A stretch of DNA of 64,000 bases. It comes from an uncultured Clostridia bacterium. Its GTDB lineage: Bacteria > Bacillota > Clostridia > Christensenellales > Aristaeellaceae. A model generated the notes under the pieces. It was given only the letters and a program-made list of their open reading frames with translations, made no database searches and was not told the DNA's origin. The number at the start of each line of letters is the position of its first letter. The first letter of the stretch is position 1. Shown here one piece after another: positions 17,140 through 25,520 of the stretch. The stretch is taken from contig CAKTXZ010000001.1 of NCBI GenBank assembly GCA_934632155.1, forward strand, positions 62,001-126,000. The letters run 5' to 3'. The position numbers and the translations under genes are program-made.

Positions 17140-17846
17140 GATTCGCCCTCCAGCTCCAGAAACACCTGCTCAAGCGAAGCGTCGCCCTTGACCTCTTCCA
17201 TCGTGCCTGAGCGGATCAGGCGGCCGTTTTTGATGATGGCCACCTTGTCGCAAAGCTTTTCGGCCACCTCCAGCACATGGGTGGAAAAGAAAATAGCGCC
17301 GCCCATGTCGCACACCTCGCGCATCATGCCCTTGAGCAGGTGCGCCGCCTTGGGGTCAAGTCCCACGAAGGGTTCGTCCATGATGATGAGCTTGGGGTTG
17401 TGCAGCCATGCGGCGATGATGGCCAGCTTTTGCTTCATGCCGTGCGAATAGGCGGCGATGGGCTGCGCCAGATCGTCGGTCAGCTCGAAGAGCTCGGCGT
17501 AGCGGTCAATGCGCGCCTGACGGTCGGCCGCGCTTACGCCGAAAATGTCGGCGATGAACTGCAGGTAACGAACGCCCGTCATGTAGTCGTACAAATCGGG
17601 GTTATCGGGAATGTAGGCGACGTCCCGCTTGCATTCGAGCGGCGACTGGCGAACGGATTGGCCGTTGATGAAAATCTCGCCCTCGTCAAATTGCAAAATG
17701 CCCGTAACGCACTTGATCGTGGTGGTTTTGCCCGCGCCGTTGTGGCCGATAAAGCCGTAAATTTCGCCGGGCTGAATGTGCAGGCTCAGTGCGTCCACGG
17801 CGGTTTTCTGGCCGTAGCGCTTGGTCAGGCTGTTGATTTGAAGCAT
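17133..17846 (-). CDS. ABC transporter ATP-binding protein
   Basis: 237 residues with Walker A GHNGAGKTT (about 35-43), Q-loop region VAYIPDNPDLYDYMTG, signature YSHGMKQKLA (about 134), Walker B LIIMDEPFVGLDPKA (about 156-170) and the switch histidine in FFSTHVLE. It energises the adjacent 12-helix permease. ATG behind AAGGAGG; a fully consensus promoter lies about 95 bp upstream. Confidence 0.95.
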   Translation of the reverse strand: MLQINSLTKRYGQKTAVDALSLHIQPGEIYGFIGHNGAGKTTTIKCVTGILQFDEGEIFINGQSVRQSPLECKRDVAYIPDNPDLYDYMTGVRYLQFIADIFGVSAADRQARIDRYAELFELTDDLAQPIAAYSHGMKQKLAIIAAWLHNPKLIIMDEPFVGLDPKAAHLLKGMMREVCDMGGAIFFSTHVLEVAEKLCDKVAIIKNGRLIRSGTMEEVKGDASLEQVFLELEGESC

Positions 17847-17906
17847 GCTGTTTCCTCCTTGTTATGCATCGCGCTTGCGCCATCCTATGTATGTGAGAAG
17901 CGTCGG

Positions 17907-17927
17907 AGAACGGGTAAGCGCCGTTCT
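17907..17927. promoter_or_regulatory. Inverted repeat just downstream of the ABC operon start site
   Basis: AGAACGG (17907-17913) and CCGTTCT (17921-17927), 7-base centre; outer CGG/CCG triplets extend pairing with one bulge. It lies just past the expected start of transcription and could be an operator (for example of a GntR-type regulator) or an RNA hairpin. Confidence 0.45.
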
Positions 17928-17939
17928 GCCGGATGAATC

Positions 17940-17968
17940 ATTATAGGGGCGTGCCGCCGCTTTGTCAA
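17940..17968 (-). promoter_or_regulatory. Consensus promoter of the ABC exporter operon
   Basis: Minus-strand TTGACA (17968-17963), 17-bp spacer, TATAAT (17945-17940). About 95 bp before the ATPase start. Confidence 0.85.
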
Positions 17969-18092
17969 GGGTTTCAAAACAAATGTTACCTGACCGCCGC
18001 GCCTTGCGCTGGCAAAACCTTTGCGCTGAGCGCAGCCGGAGGACGGAGCGGCGCGCAAAAGCGTTCAAATGGCGCAAAGACGCGCTGCATAG

Positions 18093-18136
18093 CAAAAAGC
18101 CGTTTCGCATGGCTACAGGCCCTTGCGAAAACGGCT
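18093..18136 (-). terminator. Terminator after the secreted-protein gene
   Basis: Arms 18098-18109 and 18124-18136 pair over 12 bp with one extra A; on the minus strand a TTTTT run follows. TCTTT on the other side may let it act both ways, ending the convergent transcript too. Confidence 0.75.
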
Positions 18137-18161
18137 CTTTGGGCGGCAGCCCATTACCCGC

Positions 18162-18272
18162 TTACTTTGCCGTAATGACGACCGTCACCACGTCGGTTTG
18201 CTCGCCCGTATAAGCGTTTTGGGTGTCCGCATAGGTGATCTCCACATATTCTGCGTCGGTTTCAGCGCAGCC
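18162..18272 (-). pseudogene. Orphan C-terminal coding fragment
   Basis: On the minus strand a 36-codon open stretch, read as ...YVEITYADTQNAYTGEQ...VVTVVITAK and then stop, looks like the end of a protein (hydrophilic then beta-strand-like) but has no start codon and is preceded by a TAA. It lies between the stop of the 18277-19149 gene and its terminator, so it is transcribed. It may be what is left after a frameshift or deletion shortened the gene upstream. Low confidence. Confidence 0.3.
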
Positions 18273-18276
18273 TTAC

Positions 18277-19149
18277 TTACTGATTGGCGCTGTATTCCGG
18301 CAGCGGCTCAACGAGGCCGCACTCGACCATTTCTTTATAGACGTCGGGAAACGTCGTGTAGATTTCATAGGCGTAGCCGCTATCTGCCTGCAGAGCCTCC
18401 ACGAGAATGCCGACTGTGTCCGCGTCTATCATCAACAATTTGAGCTCCAGCTCTGTCTGCGGCAGCGAAAGCCCGTACTGTGCAAATACGTCCCCGGCTG
18501 TCAGCGCTGGCGTTTGCATGGCGGCGAGCTGCTCCTGCTGATACTTGTTCTCGGCCCATTCCAAAGTGTCGGGGAGCTGCGCCGATTCGATCTCGAGCTC
18601 GCACTCCCAATAATCGCCGATATCGTACAGGCGGCATTTCACGCGGCTCTCCTCTGTTTCCCCGGCGCTTGAGATTGCCTGCACCGCGCCGTTCTGCAAT
18701 GCTTTGGCCAAATTATACTGGTATTGGGCGGCCTTGCTTTCATCTCCCCATTCGATATTCCCCGTCATGTCCGCGCCCGTTTGGCTTGCGGCCGCTTCCT
18801 CCCATGCATAGAAAACCTCGAGCGCCTCCGCAGCCGTGCACGATGTTTTGGGAAGGTCGTACCAATACAAGTAGGCAATCAGACCGTCGTCCGTGAAGGT
18901 CATGAGCAACATCGCGGGAACGCTGTCAATTTCTTTGGGTTCCATGCTCTGCAGCATCGGATAGCTATAGGTATAAACATTTGAACAGCCTACGCCGCCG
19001 CTGCCAACCGCATACTTCCCTGCCTGCTGTACGGTCTCGAGGCTCGTTCCCCACGCGTAGGGCAGCAGGTTGTCCGTGTTCTCCGCCGCTGCGGTGCAGG
19101 CCATCAAAGAAATGCACGCCACCAAAAAAAGCCAAGAAAAACGCTTCAT
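18277..19149 (-). CDS. Secreted or lipoprotein of unknown function
   Basis: 290 residues from ATG 19149, preceded by GGGAGG; a frame extending upstream to 19308 lacks a ribosome-binding site. The N-terminus KRFSWLFLVACISLMACTAAAEN is a signal sequence; LMAC could be a lipobox, or signal peptidase I may cut after AAA. The mature part is acidic and Tyr-rich (LLPYAWGTSLETVQQAGKY ... MLLMTFTDDGLIAYLYWYDLPK), resembling small periplasmic-type beta-proteins found in Firmicutes, but I recognise no family. Confidence 0.75.
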   Translation of the reverse strand: MKRFSWLFLVACISLMACTAAAENTDNLLPYAWGTSLETVQQAGKYAVGSGGVGCSNVYTYSYPMLQSMEPKEIDSVPAMLLMTFTDDGLIAYLYWYDLPKTSCTAAEALEVFYAWEEAAASQTGADMTGNIEWGDESKAAQYQYNLAKALQNGAVQAISSAGETEESRVKCRLYDIGDYWECELEIESAQLPDTLEWAENKYQQEQLAAMQTPALTAGDVFAQYGLSLPQTELELKLLMIDADTVGILVEALQADSGYAYEIYTTFPDVYKEMVECGLVEPLPEYSANQ

Positions 19150-19317
19150 GTCTTCCCCTCCCGATTCGCTTTTGCAGCGTCGCGGCAAGCAACGACGCAT
19201 GTCTGCTATTCCTCCACGGTCATGTCTTTTCTGCAAGATCATTCGTCTCGGCGTTTTCAACATGCGCCTGCCCGTGGCGCTGGGTCTTGCGAAATGGCTT
19301 ACCAACATTATGCATTT

Positions 19318-19346
19318 ATAATAACATATGGAAAACGGACTGTCAA
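19318..19346 (-). promoter_or_regulatory. Promoter of the secreted-protein gene
   Basis: Minus-strand TTGACA (19346-19341), 17-bp spacer, TATTAT (19323-19318), leaving a leader of roughly 160 nt before the ATG at 19149. Confidence 0.8.
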
Positions 19347-19440
19347 GCGCTGCCGCGCTGTCCCGCCGGCTGCCCCAAGCGCCGCCCGATCGGCAAGACG
19401 GGATTTTCGCGCCTTCAACGCCGCCATGACGCTGGAAAAG

Positions 19441-19464
19441 CGCGCAGCGTGTAACGAACGGCGT
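19441..19464 (+). repeat. Direct repeat, copy 1 (24 bp)
   Basis: Begins CGCGCAGCGTGTAACG and is identical over 24 bases to the copy at 19705-19728. It marks the left edge of a hairpin array. Confidence 0.85.
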
Positions 19465-19500
19465 ATTTTGCCTGCTCCCAAAGTTTCGTCAAAGCTCCGG

Positions 19501-19701
19501 GGATGAATGAAGGGGCCGCAGCCCCTTCATTTTTCATCCGCAGAACCGGCTTTGCCGGTTCGAGGAGCGGTAGGAACGACCGTTTCCGCGATCATTTTCC
19601 GACCGTAAGCCGTAGGCTTACAGGAAAATGATGTTTCAAATGCAAGTCCGCTTTAGCGGTCTTGCATTTGCAGACTGTCGAAAAACTTTTTCGACAGTCT
19701 G
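19501..19701. other. Array of five perfect hairpins in non-coding DNA
   Basis: Five consecutive inverted repeats: 19506-19531 (11-bp stem, CGCA loop); 19543-19561 (8-bp stem, TTT loop); 19591-19632 (10-bp outer stem ATCATTTTCC/GGAAAATGAT with an inner 7-bp stem GTAAGCC/GGCTTAC); 19637-19670 (10-bp outer stem plus inner CCGCT/AGCGG); 19671-19701 (arms of 13-15 bp, TTTTCGACAGTCTG type, minimal loop). No convincing reading frame crosses it. The array sits between two 24-bp direct repeats. It could be a structured RNA, a non-autonomous mobile element, or a terminator cluster. Confidence 0.8.
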
Positions 19702-19704
19702 ACG

Positions 19705-19728
19705 CGCGCAGCGTGTAACGAACGGCGT
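19705..19728 (+). repeat. Direct repeat, copy 2 (24 bp)
   Basis: Second identical copy of the 24-base repeat, 264 bp after the first (start to start). Marks the right edge of the hairpin array. Confidence 0.85.
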
Positions 19729-19798
19729 GTTTGAGGGATTAATAGAGGGAAGGGGGGAGAGGACGAGGGACGGGATGGTGAAAGATTTACAATTCGGT

Positions 19799-19830
19799 TT
19801 TACCATTTCTCAGGGTTTTTGTGCTATACT
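19799..19830 (+). promoter_or_regulatory. Probable promoter of the solute-binding/permease operon
   Basis: TATACT at 19825-19830 with an extended -10 TG; the -35 is weak (TTTACC at 19799, 20-bp spacer). It gives a leader of about 185 nt. Confidence 0.45.
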
Positions 19831-19839
19831 GGATGCGGC

Positions 19840-20010
19840 AGTCAATACGCGGCGCGTTCGGCACGGCCGAAAAAGGCGCTGCGCATCCGCAGCCGCTCTC
19901 TGCGTCCGCCGTGAGGATGGCGAAAATCCCCTGCGGAAGCAGGAAAACGGGGGCGCTCCCGTTCGGCGCGGCCTGACCGGGATGGGTCGAGCGCCGAAGA
20001 ACTGTGAAGA
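19840..20010 (+). promoter_or_regulatory. Possibly structured 5' leader of the binding-protein operon
   Basis: Contains several stems: CCTGC-GGAA-GCAGG (19930-19943), CGGCGC/GCGCCG (19964-19969 with 19991-19996) and a short CGCC/GGCG hairpin before them. No known riboswitch consensus is recognised and no reading frame is convincing. It may only be a GC-rich leader. Confidence 0.3.
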
Positions 20011-20022
20011 AAAGGAGATGCA

Positions 20023-22332
20023 ATGCCTATGAAACGATGGATTCTGGCGACACTGCTTGCGCTGTGCCTGTGTCTGGCGGCGCTGCCCGCGCTGGCCGCG
20101 CCGGGCGACGCGACGCTTTTCCGCTATACGAACTCGGATCTTTATCGCGCGCGAATTGATACGGTGATGACCAACGGCGACGCTTTTTACCTGTGCAACA
20201 TGGCTATGCAGATGTATGTGTGGAAGGTGGGCGACGACGCGCCGGTTCTGTATCTGGACGGCGTGGCGCAGGACTACGCCGCCGCGCTGGGGCAGGAGGA
20301 CAAAACGATTCTGGAGTTGCCCGACGCGCTCTTCTTTTCGGGCGATCAGCTTTGCGCCTTGTACCTGCGCAGGCAAAAGCTGGTGCATATCAAGCCGCAG
20401 GACGGAAAAATGGCGGTGGATCGGATCGTCGCGCTGGATAACGCCGACGAGCTGCTGACCACCGAATCCCACAGCGACGGCGAGGAATATACCTATCCCA
20501 AGGGCGAGCAGCGCGGCTTTGTCTGCGTGGGCGGAAAGCTGTTTTTGACCGTGTACGATTACAGCTCGAGCAGCACGGCCCGCCAGCTTTTTAGCATCGA
20601 CGTGGAAACGGGCGAAACGACCGCCTATGAGACCCCGAATATCGAGTGCATCGCGCCCTATAAGGACGGAAAGCTTCTGTGCCTTACGTACGACCGGGAA
20701 ACGATCTGGGATGAAAAGACGCAAAGCTACGGCGCGGTGACGCTGGCGGCGTTCGACCCAGAGACGGAAGAAATGACCACCGTGGGCGAGGCCGCGCTTG
20801 GGACCCCCTACGACGTTGCGGGCATCGCCTATGACGAGGAGACGGATGTTCTGTACATGGCCTGCCCGGAAAAAATCTACCGGATGGTCGGCTTTGCCGC
20901 GCCGGAGCTGTGCGCCTATGCGCCCATTTCGGACTATGGCAGCCGGGGCGCATCGCCCATTGCGACGGCGAGGGGCGTTGTGGTGCTGTGCGGCTATGAT
21001 GTGGTGATTGCCCGAAACGCGGATCCGCAGTATCTGGCCAAGGAGACCCTGACCATCTACGGCGGCTACGCCAGCGACGAGCATAACCGCGCCATTGCGC
21101 AGATGGAGGATATCCCCGTTACCTTCTATAACGATACCTATTTTACCAGCGCGCAGGAGCTGGGGCAGGCGATGGTCAGCGGCGAGGACGCGATTGACGT
21201 CTTTATCATCAATATGGGCTATATGGATTTTACGCGGCTGATGGAAAAGGGCTATTGCCATGACCTGAGCGAAAGCGAAAAGCTGAAGGCCTTTGCCGAC
21301 GAGCTGTATCCCTTTATTCGGGAGGCCGTCGAGCAGGATGGAAAGCTCATGGCCGTGCCGGTATCCAGCAGCAAGGCTTCTTTCGCATACTATCCCAACA
21401 ACCTGAAGGAAACCGGCCTGAACATACCCAAGACGTTTCTGGAGTTTTGCCAATTCCTGAGCGACTGGGGCGAAAAGGAATATTACGATACCTACGGCGA
21501 TTTCAGCCCCATCGATTGGACGGAAAATATTCGCGGCCAGCTGATTGGCATGGGGCTTAGCCTGTACAGCAATTACCTTATGGCGACCGGCCAGGACTTT
21601 ACGCTGGATACCGACCTGTTCCGTCAGGTGATGGCCGCCGCCGCGCAGGTGGACGCGAGCGCGTGGGAAACGTCGCTCAACTGGGACGACGACGACGAGG
21701 TAAACGAATTCTTTGATAAGAAGCAGCTGTTCTCCGATTACGGCAACATTTCGCTGCGCTATAGCAGGCATAGCGACAGCCAGTATTATTCCGTTGTCGC
21801 GCCGCTTAGCCTGACGGAGGATACCGAGGCCGTCATCCCGTTGAACGTGAGCGTCGCCTTCATCAACCCCCGCAGCCAGCATATTCCCGCCGCCATACGG
21901 TATCTGGAATTGTATACGGAGAGCCTTGCCGAGATTGACCGGGCGGAAATGTGCCCGGACATGAACGATCCGGTGGAGAACCCGTCCTATGAGCGGACGA
22001 TCGCTTCATGGAGCGCGAACATCGCGCTGACGGAAAAGGCGCTTGCCGAGGCCGCGCCGGAGGAGAAGGCGGAGCTGGAGGACAGGCTGGCGCGGATGCG
22101 GGAAAATCTGGCGGAATACGAAAAGGAAAACCGCTATTCCACCACGCCGGAATCCATCGCCGCCTATCGCGAAATGGCCAAGCGATTTTATCTGGCGCGT
22201 CCCAATGTGCTGCGGAACGACAGCGACGGCGCGCTGAGCGGCCTTTTCCAGCGCTATATCGACGGCCAGCTTACGCTGGAGCAGCTGATTCGCGAGGGCG
22301 AGAGCAAGCTGCGCCTGATGCGGCTGGAATAA
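20023..22332 (+). CDS. Solute-binding protein fused to an N-terminal beta-propeller-like domain
   Basis: 769 residues starting at ATG with AAGGAG six bases upstream. Signal peptide about 1-26 (MKRWILATLLALCLCLAALPALA), with no clear lipobox. Residues about 30-335 are repeated beta-strand blade-like units (GDAFYLCNMAMQMYVWKVGDDAPV, GDQLCALYLRRQKLVHI, GGKLFLTVYDYSSSS, YDEETDVLYMACPEKIYRMV). Residues about 340-769 form an extracellular solute-binding domain of the family-1 type (LTIYGGYASDEHNRAI ... DVFIINMGYMDFTRLMEKGYCHDLSE ... LMAVPVSSSKASFAYYP ... GLNIPKTFLEFCQFLSDW). Typical binding proteins are 400-550 residues, so the propeller is extra. Two MalF/MalG-type permease genes follow. Confidence 0.85.
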   Translation: MPMKRWILATLLALCLCLAALPALAAPGDATLFRYTNSDLYRARIDTVMTNGDAFYLCNMAMQMYVWKVGDDAPVLYLDGVAQDYAAALGQEDKTILELPDALFFSGDQLCALYLRRQKLVHIKPQDGKMAVDRIVALDNADELLTTESHSDGEEYTYPKGEQRGFVCVGGKLFLTVYDYSSSSTARQLFSIDVETGETTAYETPNIECIAPYKDGKLLCLTYDRETIWDEKTQSYGAVTLAAFDPETEEMTTVGEAALGTPYDVAGIAYDEETDVLYMACPEKIYRMVGFAAPELCAYAPISDYGSRGASPIATARGVVVLCGYDVVIARNADPQYLAKETLTIYGGYASDEHNRAIAQMEDIPVTFYNDTYFTSAQELGQAMVSGEDAIDVFIINMGYMDFTRLMEKGYCHDLSESEKLKAFADELYPFIREAVEQDGKLMAVPVSSSKASFAYYPNNLKETGLNIPKTFLEFCQFLSDWGEKEYYDTYGDFSPIDWTENIRGQLIGMGLSLYSNYLMATGQDFTLDTDLFRQVMAAAAQVDASAWETSLNWDDDDEVNEFFDKKQLFSDYGNISLRYSRHSDSQYYSVVAPLSLTEDTEAVIPLNVSVAFINPRSQHIPAAIRYLELYTESLAEIDRAEMCPDMNDPVENPSYERTIASWSANIALTEKALAEAAPEEKAELEDRLARMRENLAEYEKENRYSTTPESIAAYREMAKRFYLARPNVLRNDSDGALSGLFQRYIDGQLTLEQLIREGESKLRLMRLE

Positions 22333-22337
22333 TCGCG

Positions 22338-22390
22338 GCACGCCGCCGGGCGGGGGGACGCATGCTCCCCGCCCGCTGCGGACGGCGTGC
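22338..22390 (+). other. Strong intercistronic hairpin between binding-protein and permease genes
   Basis: GCACGCCG (22338-22345) pairs with CGGCGTGC (22383-22390), and inside it GGCGGGG (22349-22355) with CCCCGCC (22367-22373). There is no U-tract, so it should not terminate. It probably protects the upstream mRNA from 3' exonucleases and raises binding-protein output relative to permease, as in other sugar operons. Confidence 0.75.
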
Positions 22391-22407
22391 AGCCGTAAGG
22401 AGACGCC

Positions 22408-23259
22408 ATGTTTCATCATAAGAAAAGCCTGTGGCTGTTTCTGCTGCCCGGGCTGGCCGGGCTGACGGTCTTTTATCTTGCGCCCTTTCTGGGCGGAATC
22501 TACTACAGCCTGACGGACGGCAGCATCGCCAATCGCTTTGTCGGGCTGGACAATTACCGGCGCATCTGGCAAAACGAGGTGTTCCGGCTGGGGCTGAAGA
22601 ACACGCTGGAGCTGTCGCTGCTGTGCACGCCGGGAATCTTCGTGCTTTCCTTTATATTGGCGGTGATGCTCAAGGCGCTCAGGGAGAAAAGCGCCTTTTT
22701 CCGCAACGTGCTGCTCCTGCCCTATCTGATGCCGTCCTCGGCGCTTTTGATCGTGTGGCTGCTGCTGTTTGATTACGGCGGGCCGATCAACCGCCTGTTG
22801 GAGGCGGCGGGGCTGGGGCGTGTGCTTTGGCTGGAAAGCGGCGCGCTGCGCTTTCCGGTGGTGCTGCTTTATATTTGGAAAAACGTCGGCTTTTCGGTGG
22901 TTATTTTTTCCGCCGCACTGCAGGCAGTGCCCGAGCCGCTTTACGAATTCGCCGCGCTCGAGGGCGCGAACGCCGCGCAGCGGGCGGTGAAGATCACGCT
23001 GCCGCTGGTGCTGCCCACGGCCTTTCTGGTGTTTGTGCTGGCGTGGGTCAATGCGTTTAAGATCTTCAAGGAGGTTTATTTCATCGGCGGCGCGTATCCG
23101 CAGGACGCGGTGTATACCCTCCAGCACTTTATGAACAATAAGTTCGCCAAGCTGGATTATCAGGACGTCACCGCCGCCGCCTATTCCTTTGCCGTCATCG
23201 TGCTGTTTTTCTTCGGGCTGCTGTATCTGAGCAAGTCGGTGCGCAGCAACGAGGGCTGA
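22408..23259 (+). CDS. Sugar ABC transporter permease, MalF/UgpA type
   Basis: 283 residues with six hydrophobic segments and the EAA loop EFAALEGANAAQRAVKITLPLV (about 188-209), which contacts the ATPase. The N-terminus SLWLFLLPGLAGLTVFYLAPF and the C-terminal FFFGLLYLSKSVRS are typical. ATG behind TAAGGAG. It should pair with the next permease. No ATPase gene is nearby, so a shared MsmK-type ATPase encoded elsewhere is likely. Confidence 0.92.
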   Translation: MFHHKKSLWLFLLPGLAGLTVFYLAPFLGGIYYSLTDGSIANRFVGLDNYRRIWQNEVFRLGLKNTLELSLLCTPGIFVLSFILAVMLKALREKSAFFRNVLLLPYLMPSSALLIVWLLLFDYGGPINRLLEAAGLGRVLWLESGALRFPVVLLYIWKNVGFSVVIFSAALQAVPEPLYEFAALEGANAAQRAVKITLPLVLPTAFLVFVLAWVNAFKIFKEVYFIGGAYPQDAVYTLQHFMNNKFAKLDYQDVTAAAYSFAVIVLFFFGLLYLSKSVRSNEG

Positions 23260-23284
23260 AAAATCCTTCGCTTTGGAGGCTGCT

Positions 23285-24157
23285 ATGCGCAAGGCTCGTC
23301 GCCGCTTTCCGCGCCCGGGGCGAATGCTGCTGTACGGCGCGCTCGTTCTGATTTCGGCGCTGGTGCTCCTTCCCATTGTTTTGACGTTTCTCTATTCCTT
23401 CTTTCCGCCCACGGAAATGCAGGCATACCTGAAAACCCGCAATGATTATACCGCCGGGCGTTTGATGAACGTCCTGCTTTCGCCCGCGCGCGTTTCTCTG
23501 CGGCAGTATTACACCGTGATGATCGAAAAGCCGTCGTACCTGAACCTGTTCGTCAATTCGGTGAAATACACCTGCGCCATTTTGCTGGGGCAAGCGCTGG
23601 TGATCCCTGCCACGGCGTATGCGCTGTCGCGCTTTCGGTTCCGCGGGCGTGATTTGCTCTTTTTCCTGATTTTGATGCTGATGCTTTTGCCCTTTCAGGT
23701 TACCATGGCGCCCTCGGTGATTACCATGCGCACGCTGGGGCTGATGAACACGGTTTGGGCGGTTGTGCTGCCGATGGTTTTTTCGCCGTTTTATATTTTC
23801 CTTCTGCGCCAGTTTATGATCGGCCTGCCCAATGAGCTGCTGGAGGCCGGCATGATCGACGGCGCGGGCACGGCGCGGTGCTTTATGCATATCGTCCTGC
23901 CCGTCTGCCGCCCCATCTTGGGCGCGGCTGTCGCGCTTTCGTTTGCCGATTGCTGGAACATGGTGGAGCAGCCGCTGATTTACCTTGGCAATTTCCGGGA
24001 TCAGCTGCCGCTTTCGGTTGTGTTTAATCAGCTCTCTACCGAAAACAGCGACGTAGCTTTCGCCGGCGCGGCGCTGTATATTTTGCCCGCGCTGCTGATT
24101 TATCGCTATTTTCAGGAGGATATCCTGCTGGGCGTGCAGCTCAGCGAGCTGAAATAA
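23285..24157 (+). CDS. Sugar ABC transporter permease, MalG type
   Basis: 290 residues from ATG 23285, seven bases after GGAGG; an in-frame TTG at 23273 would sit before that site. Six membrane segments and the EAA loop ELLEAGMIDGAGTARCFMHIVLPV. It has an unusually long first extracytoplasmic loop (about residues 40-80, LKTRNDYTAGRLMNVLLSPARVSLRQYYTVM). Partner of the MalF-type subunit. Confidence 0.92.
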   Translation: MRKARRRFPRPGRMLLYGALVLISALVLLPIVLTFLYSFFPPTEMQAYLKTRNDYTAGRLMNVLLSPARVSLRQYYTVMIEKPSYLNLFVNSVKYTCAILLGQALVIPATAYALSRFRFRGRDLLFFLILMLMLLPFQVTMAPSVITMRTLGLMNTVWAVVLPMVFSPFYIFLLRQFMIGLPNELLEAGMIDGAGTARCFMHIVLPVCRPILGAAVALSFADCWNMVEQPLIYLGNFRDQLPLSVVFNQLSTENSDVAFAGAALYILPALLIYRYFQEDILLGVQLSELK

Positions 24158-24170
24158 GGGGGATGAAGCC

Positions 24171-25520
24171 ATGACCGGAAAACAGAAGGCGCTTCGGGCG
24201 CTGGGCATATTGGCGGCGGTTATCGCGCTGTGCATGTTCTTTGGCCGCACCGTCCAAACCATTACCACCGCGAAGGTGCAGCGCATCAGCGCGACAAAGG
24301 GCAAGCTGGAGGAAAAAATTTCGCTCACCGCGCAGGTGTATTTCCCCAAGACCGAGCAGGTGCTCCTGCGGGAGGCCAAGAAGCTGGGCGTTACGGTGGA
24401 AAAAATCAGCGTCAGCGTCGGCAATCAGGTGAAAAAGGGTGATACGATCCTGACCGCCTACGCCCCTGAATATGAAACCAAGCTTGCGGAGCTTCAAAAG
24501 GAGCGCGACAAAAAGGTGCGCGAGCTGGCGCAGGAGCGCGCCGGGCATATTCGCTTTTTGTCCACTACCAAGCAAAACGACCTGTATAACCGCATGATGG
24601 ACGCCTACGACGCGTACTACGCCGCGCGGTATGAAGCCGCGCGCGAGGCGCTGCTGGCCGGATACGCTCTGCCGGAGCATCAGGACGATTGGGCGGCGGC
24701 GGCGCCCGACGCGCCTGAAAGCGTGCGCGCGGCCATGGAAAAAACGCTGACCTGCCAGACGGAGATGCAGGCCGCCGTCGCCGCCCTGAAAACCCTTTAC
24801 AATACCGGCGAAGGCCGCGTGGGCGACGAGACGTTCAGCCACGTCAAGAAGATGGATGAGCTTCGCGACGCAATTGCCGAATATGACCGGCAGATGCTGG
24901 AGCTGGAGGCGCGCCGCGCCGCGCTTGAAACCATCGTCGCGCCGCACGACGGCTATATTACCGAAATTTCCGTTAAGGTGGGCGACAGCATCGACGGCTC
25001 GAAGCCGACCTACGCTATCAGCGAGGAGAACGCCGAGCCCTGTCTGCGCGTGGACATCACCGATGTGAAAAAAGCGCTGAGCGAGGGCAGCAAGGCTACG
25101 CTGGAGAGCGGCGCGGCCACGAAGATTGAAAAAATCACCGTCGCGCCGGACGGCAAAAAGTACGCGCAGCTGACGCTGAGCAAGGATGTGCTCAAAACCG
25201 GCGGCGGGCTGGGACGGCTGATGGGCGAAAGCAGCCTGCCGGTCACGGTGGTGTATAAGGCCGCGAAGAATACGACCCTGCTGCCGGCCAGCGCCGTGCG
25301 TCAGGAGGGCGAGGGCGCGTACGTTTATGTCGTGTCGCGGGATTACGGCGGCGGGCTGCTGGGCAGCGGCGGCTACAAGCTGAGCAAGCAGAGCGTGACC
25401 GTGCTGGAAAAGAGCGATAAGCTCGTTTCGCTGGCGGACGATCTGTCCTATGTGGAGATTGCCGACCGGGAGGATCGGGCGCTGCGCGATGGGCAGGCGG
25501 TGATGGATTATGTGGATTAA
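24171..25520 (+). CDS. HlyD/RND-type membrane-fusion adaptor-like protein
   Basis: 449 residues. An N-terminal membrane anchor (ALGILAAVIALCMFFGRTV) precedes a lipoyl-like half motif (VSVGNQVKKGDTILTA, about 83-98), a long helical hairpin region (about 105-250), the second half motif (IVAPHDGYITEISVKVGDSI, about 255-275) and beta-barrel-like domains. This is the order of adaptors that connect MacB-type ABC or other exporters to outer components; Gram-positives use them with YknX/MacB systems. Here it follows importer-type permeases, which is unexpected. It overlaps the next gene by 11 bases. Confidence 0.85.
   Translation: MTGKQKALRALGILAAVIALCMFFGRTVQTITTAKVQRISATKGKLEEKISLTAQVYFPKTEQVLLREAKKLGVTVEKISVSVGNQVKKGDTILTAYAPEYETKLAELQKERDKKVRELAQERAGHIRFLSTTKQNDLYNRMMDAYDAYYAARYEAAREALLAGYALPEHQDDWAAAAPDAPESVRAAMEKTLTCQTEMQAAVAALKTLYNTGEGRVGDETFSHVKKMDELRDAIAEYDRQMLELEARRAALETIVAPHDGYITEISVKVGDSIDGSKPTYAISEENAEPCLRVDITDVKKALSEGSKATLESGAATKIEKITVAPDGKKYAQLTLSKDVLKTGGGLGRLMGESSLPVTVVYKAAKNTTLLPASAVRQEGEGAYVYVVSRDYGGGLLGSGGYKLSKQSVTVLEKSDKLVSLADDLSYVEIADREDRALRDGQAVMDYVD

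Noticed and set aside
19501..19701. Hairpin array considered as a CRISPR array
   Set aside because: The five palindromes differ in sequence and spacing; there are no repeats with unique spacers and no cas genes.
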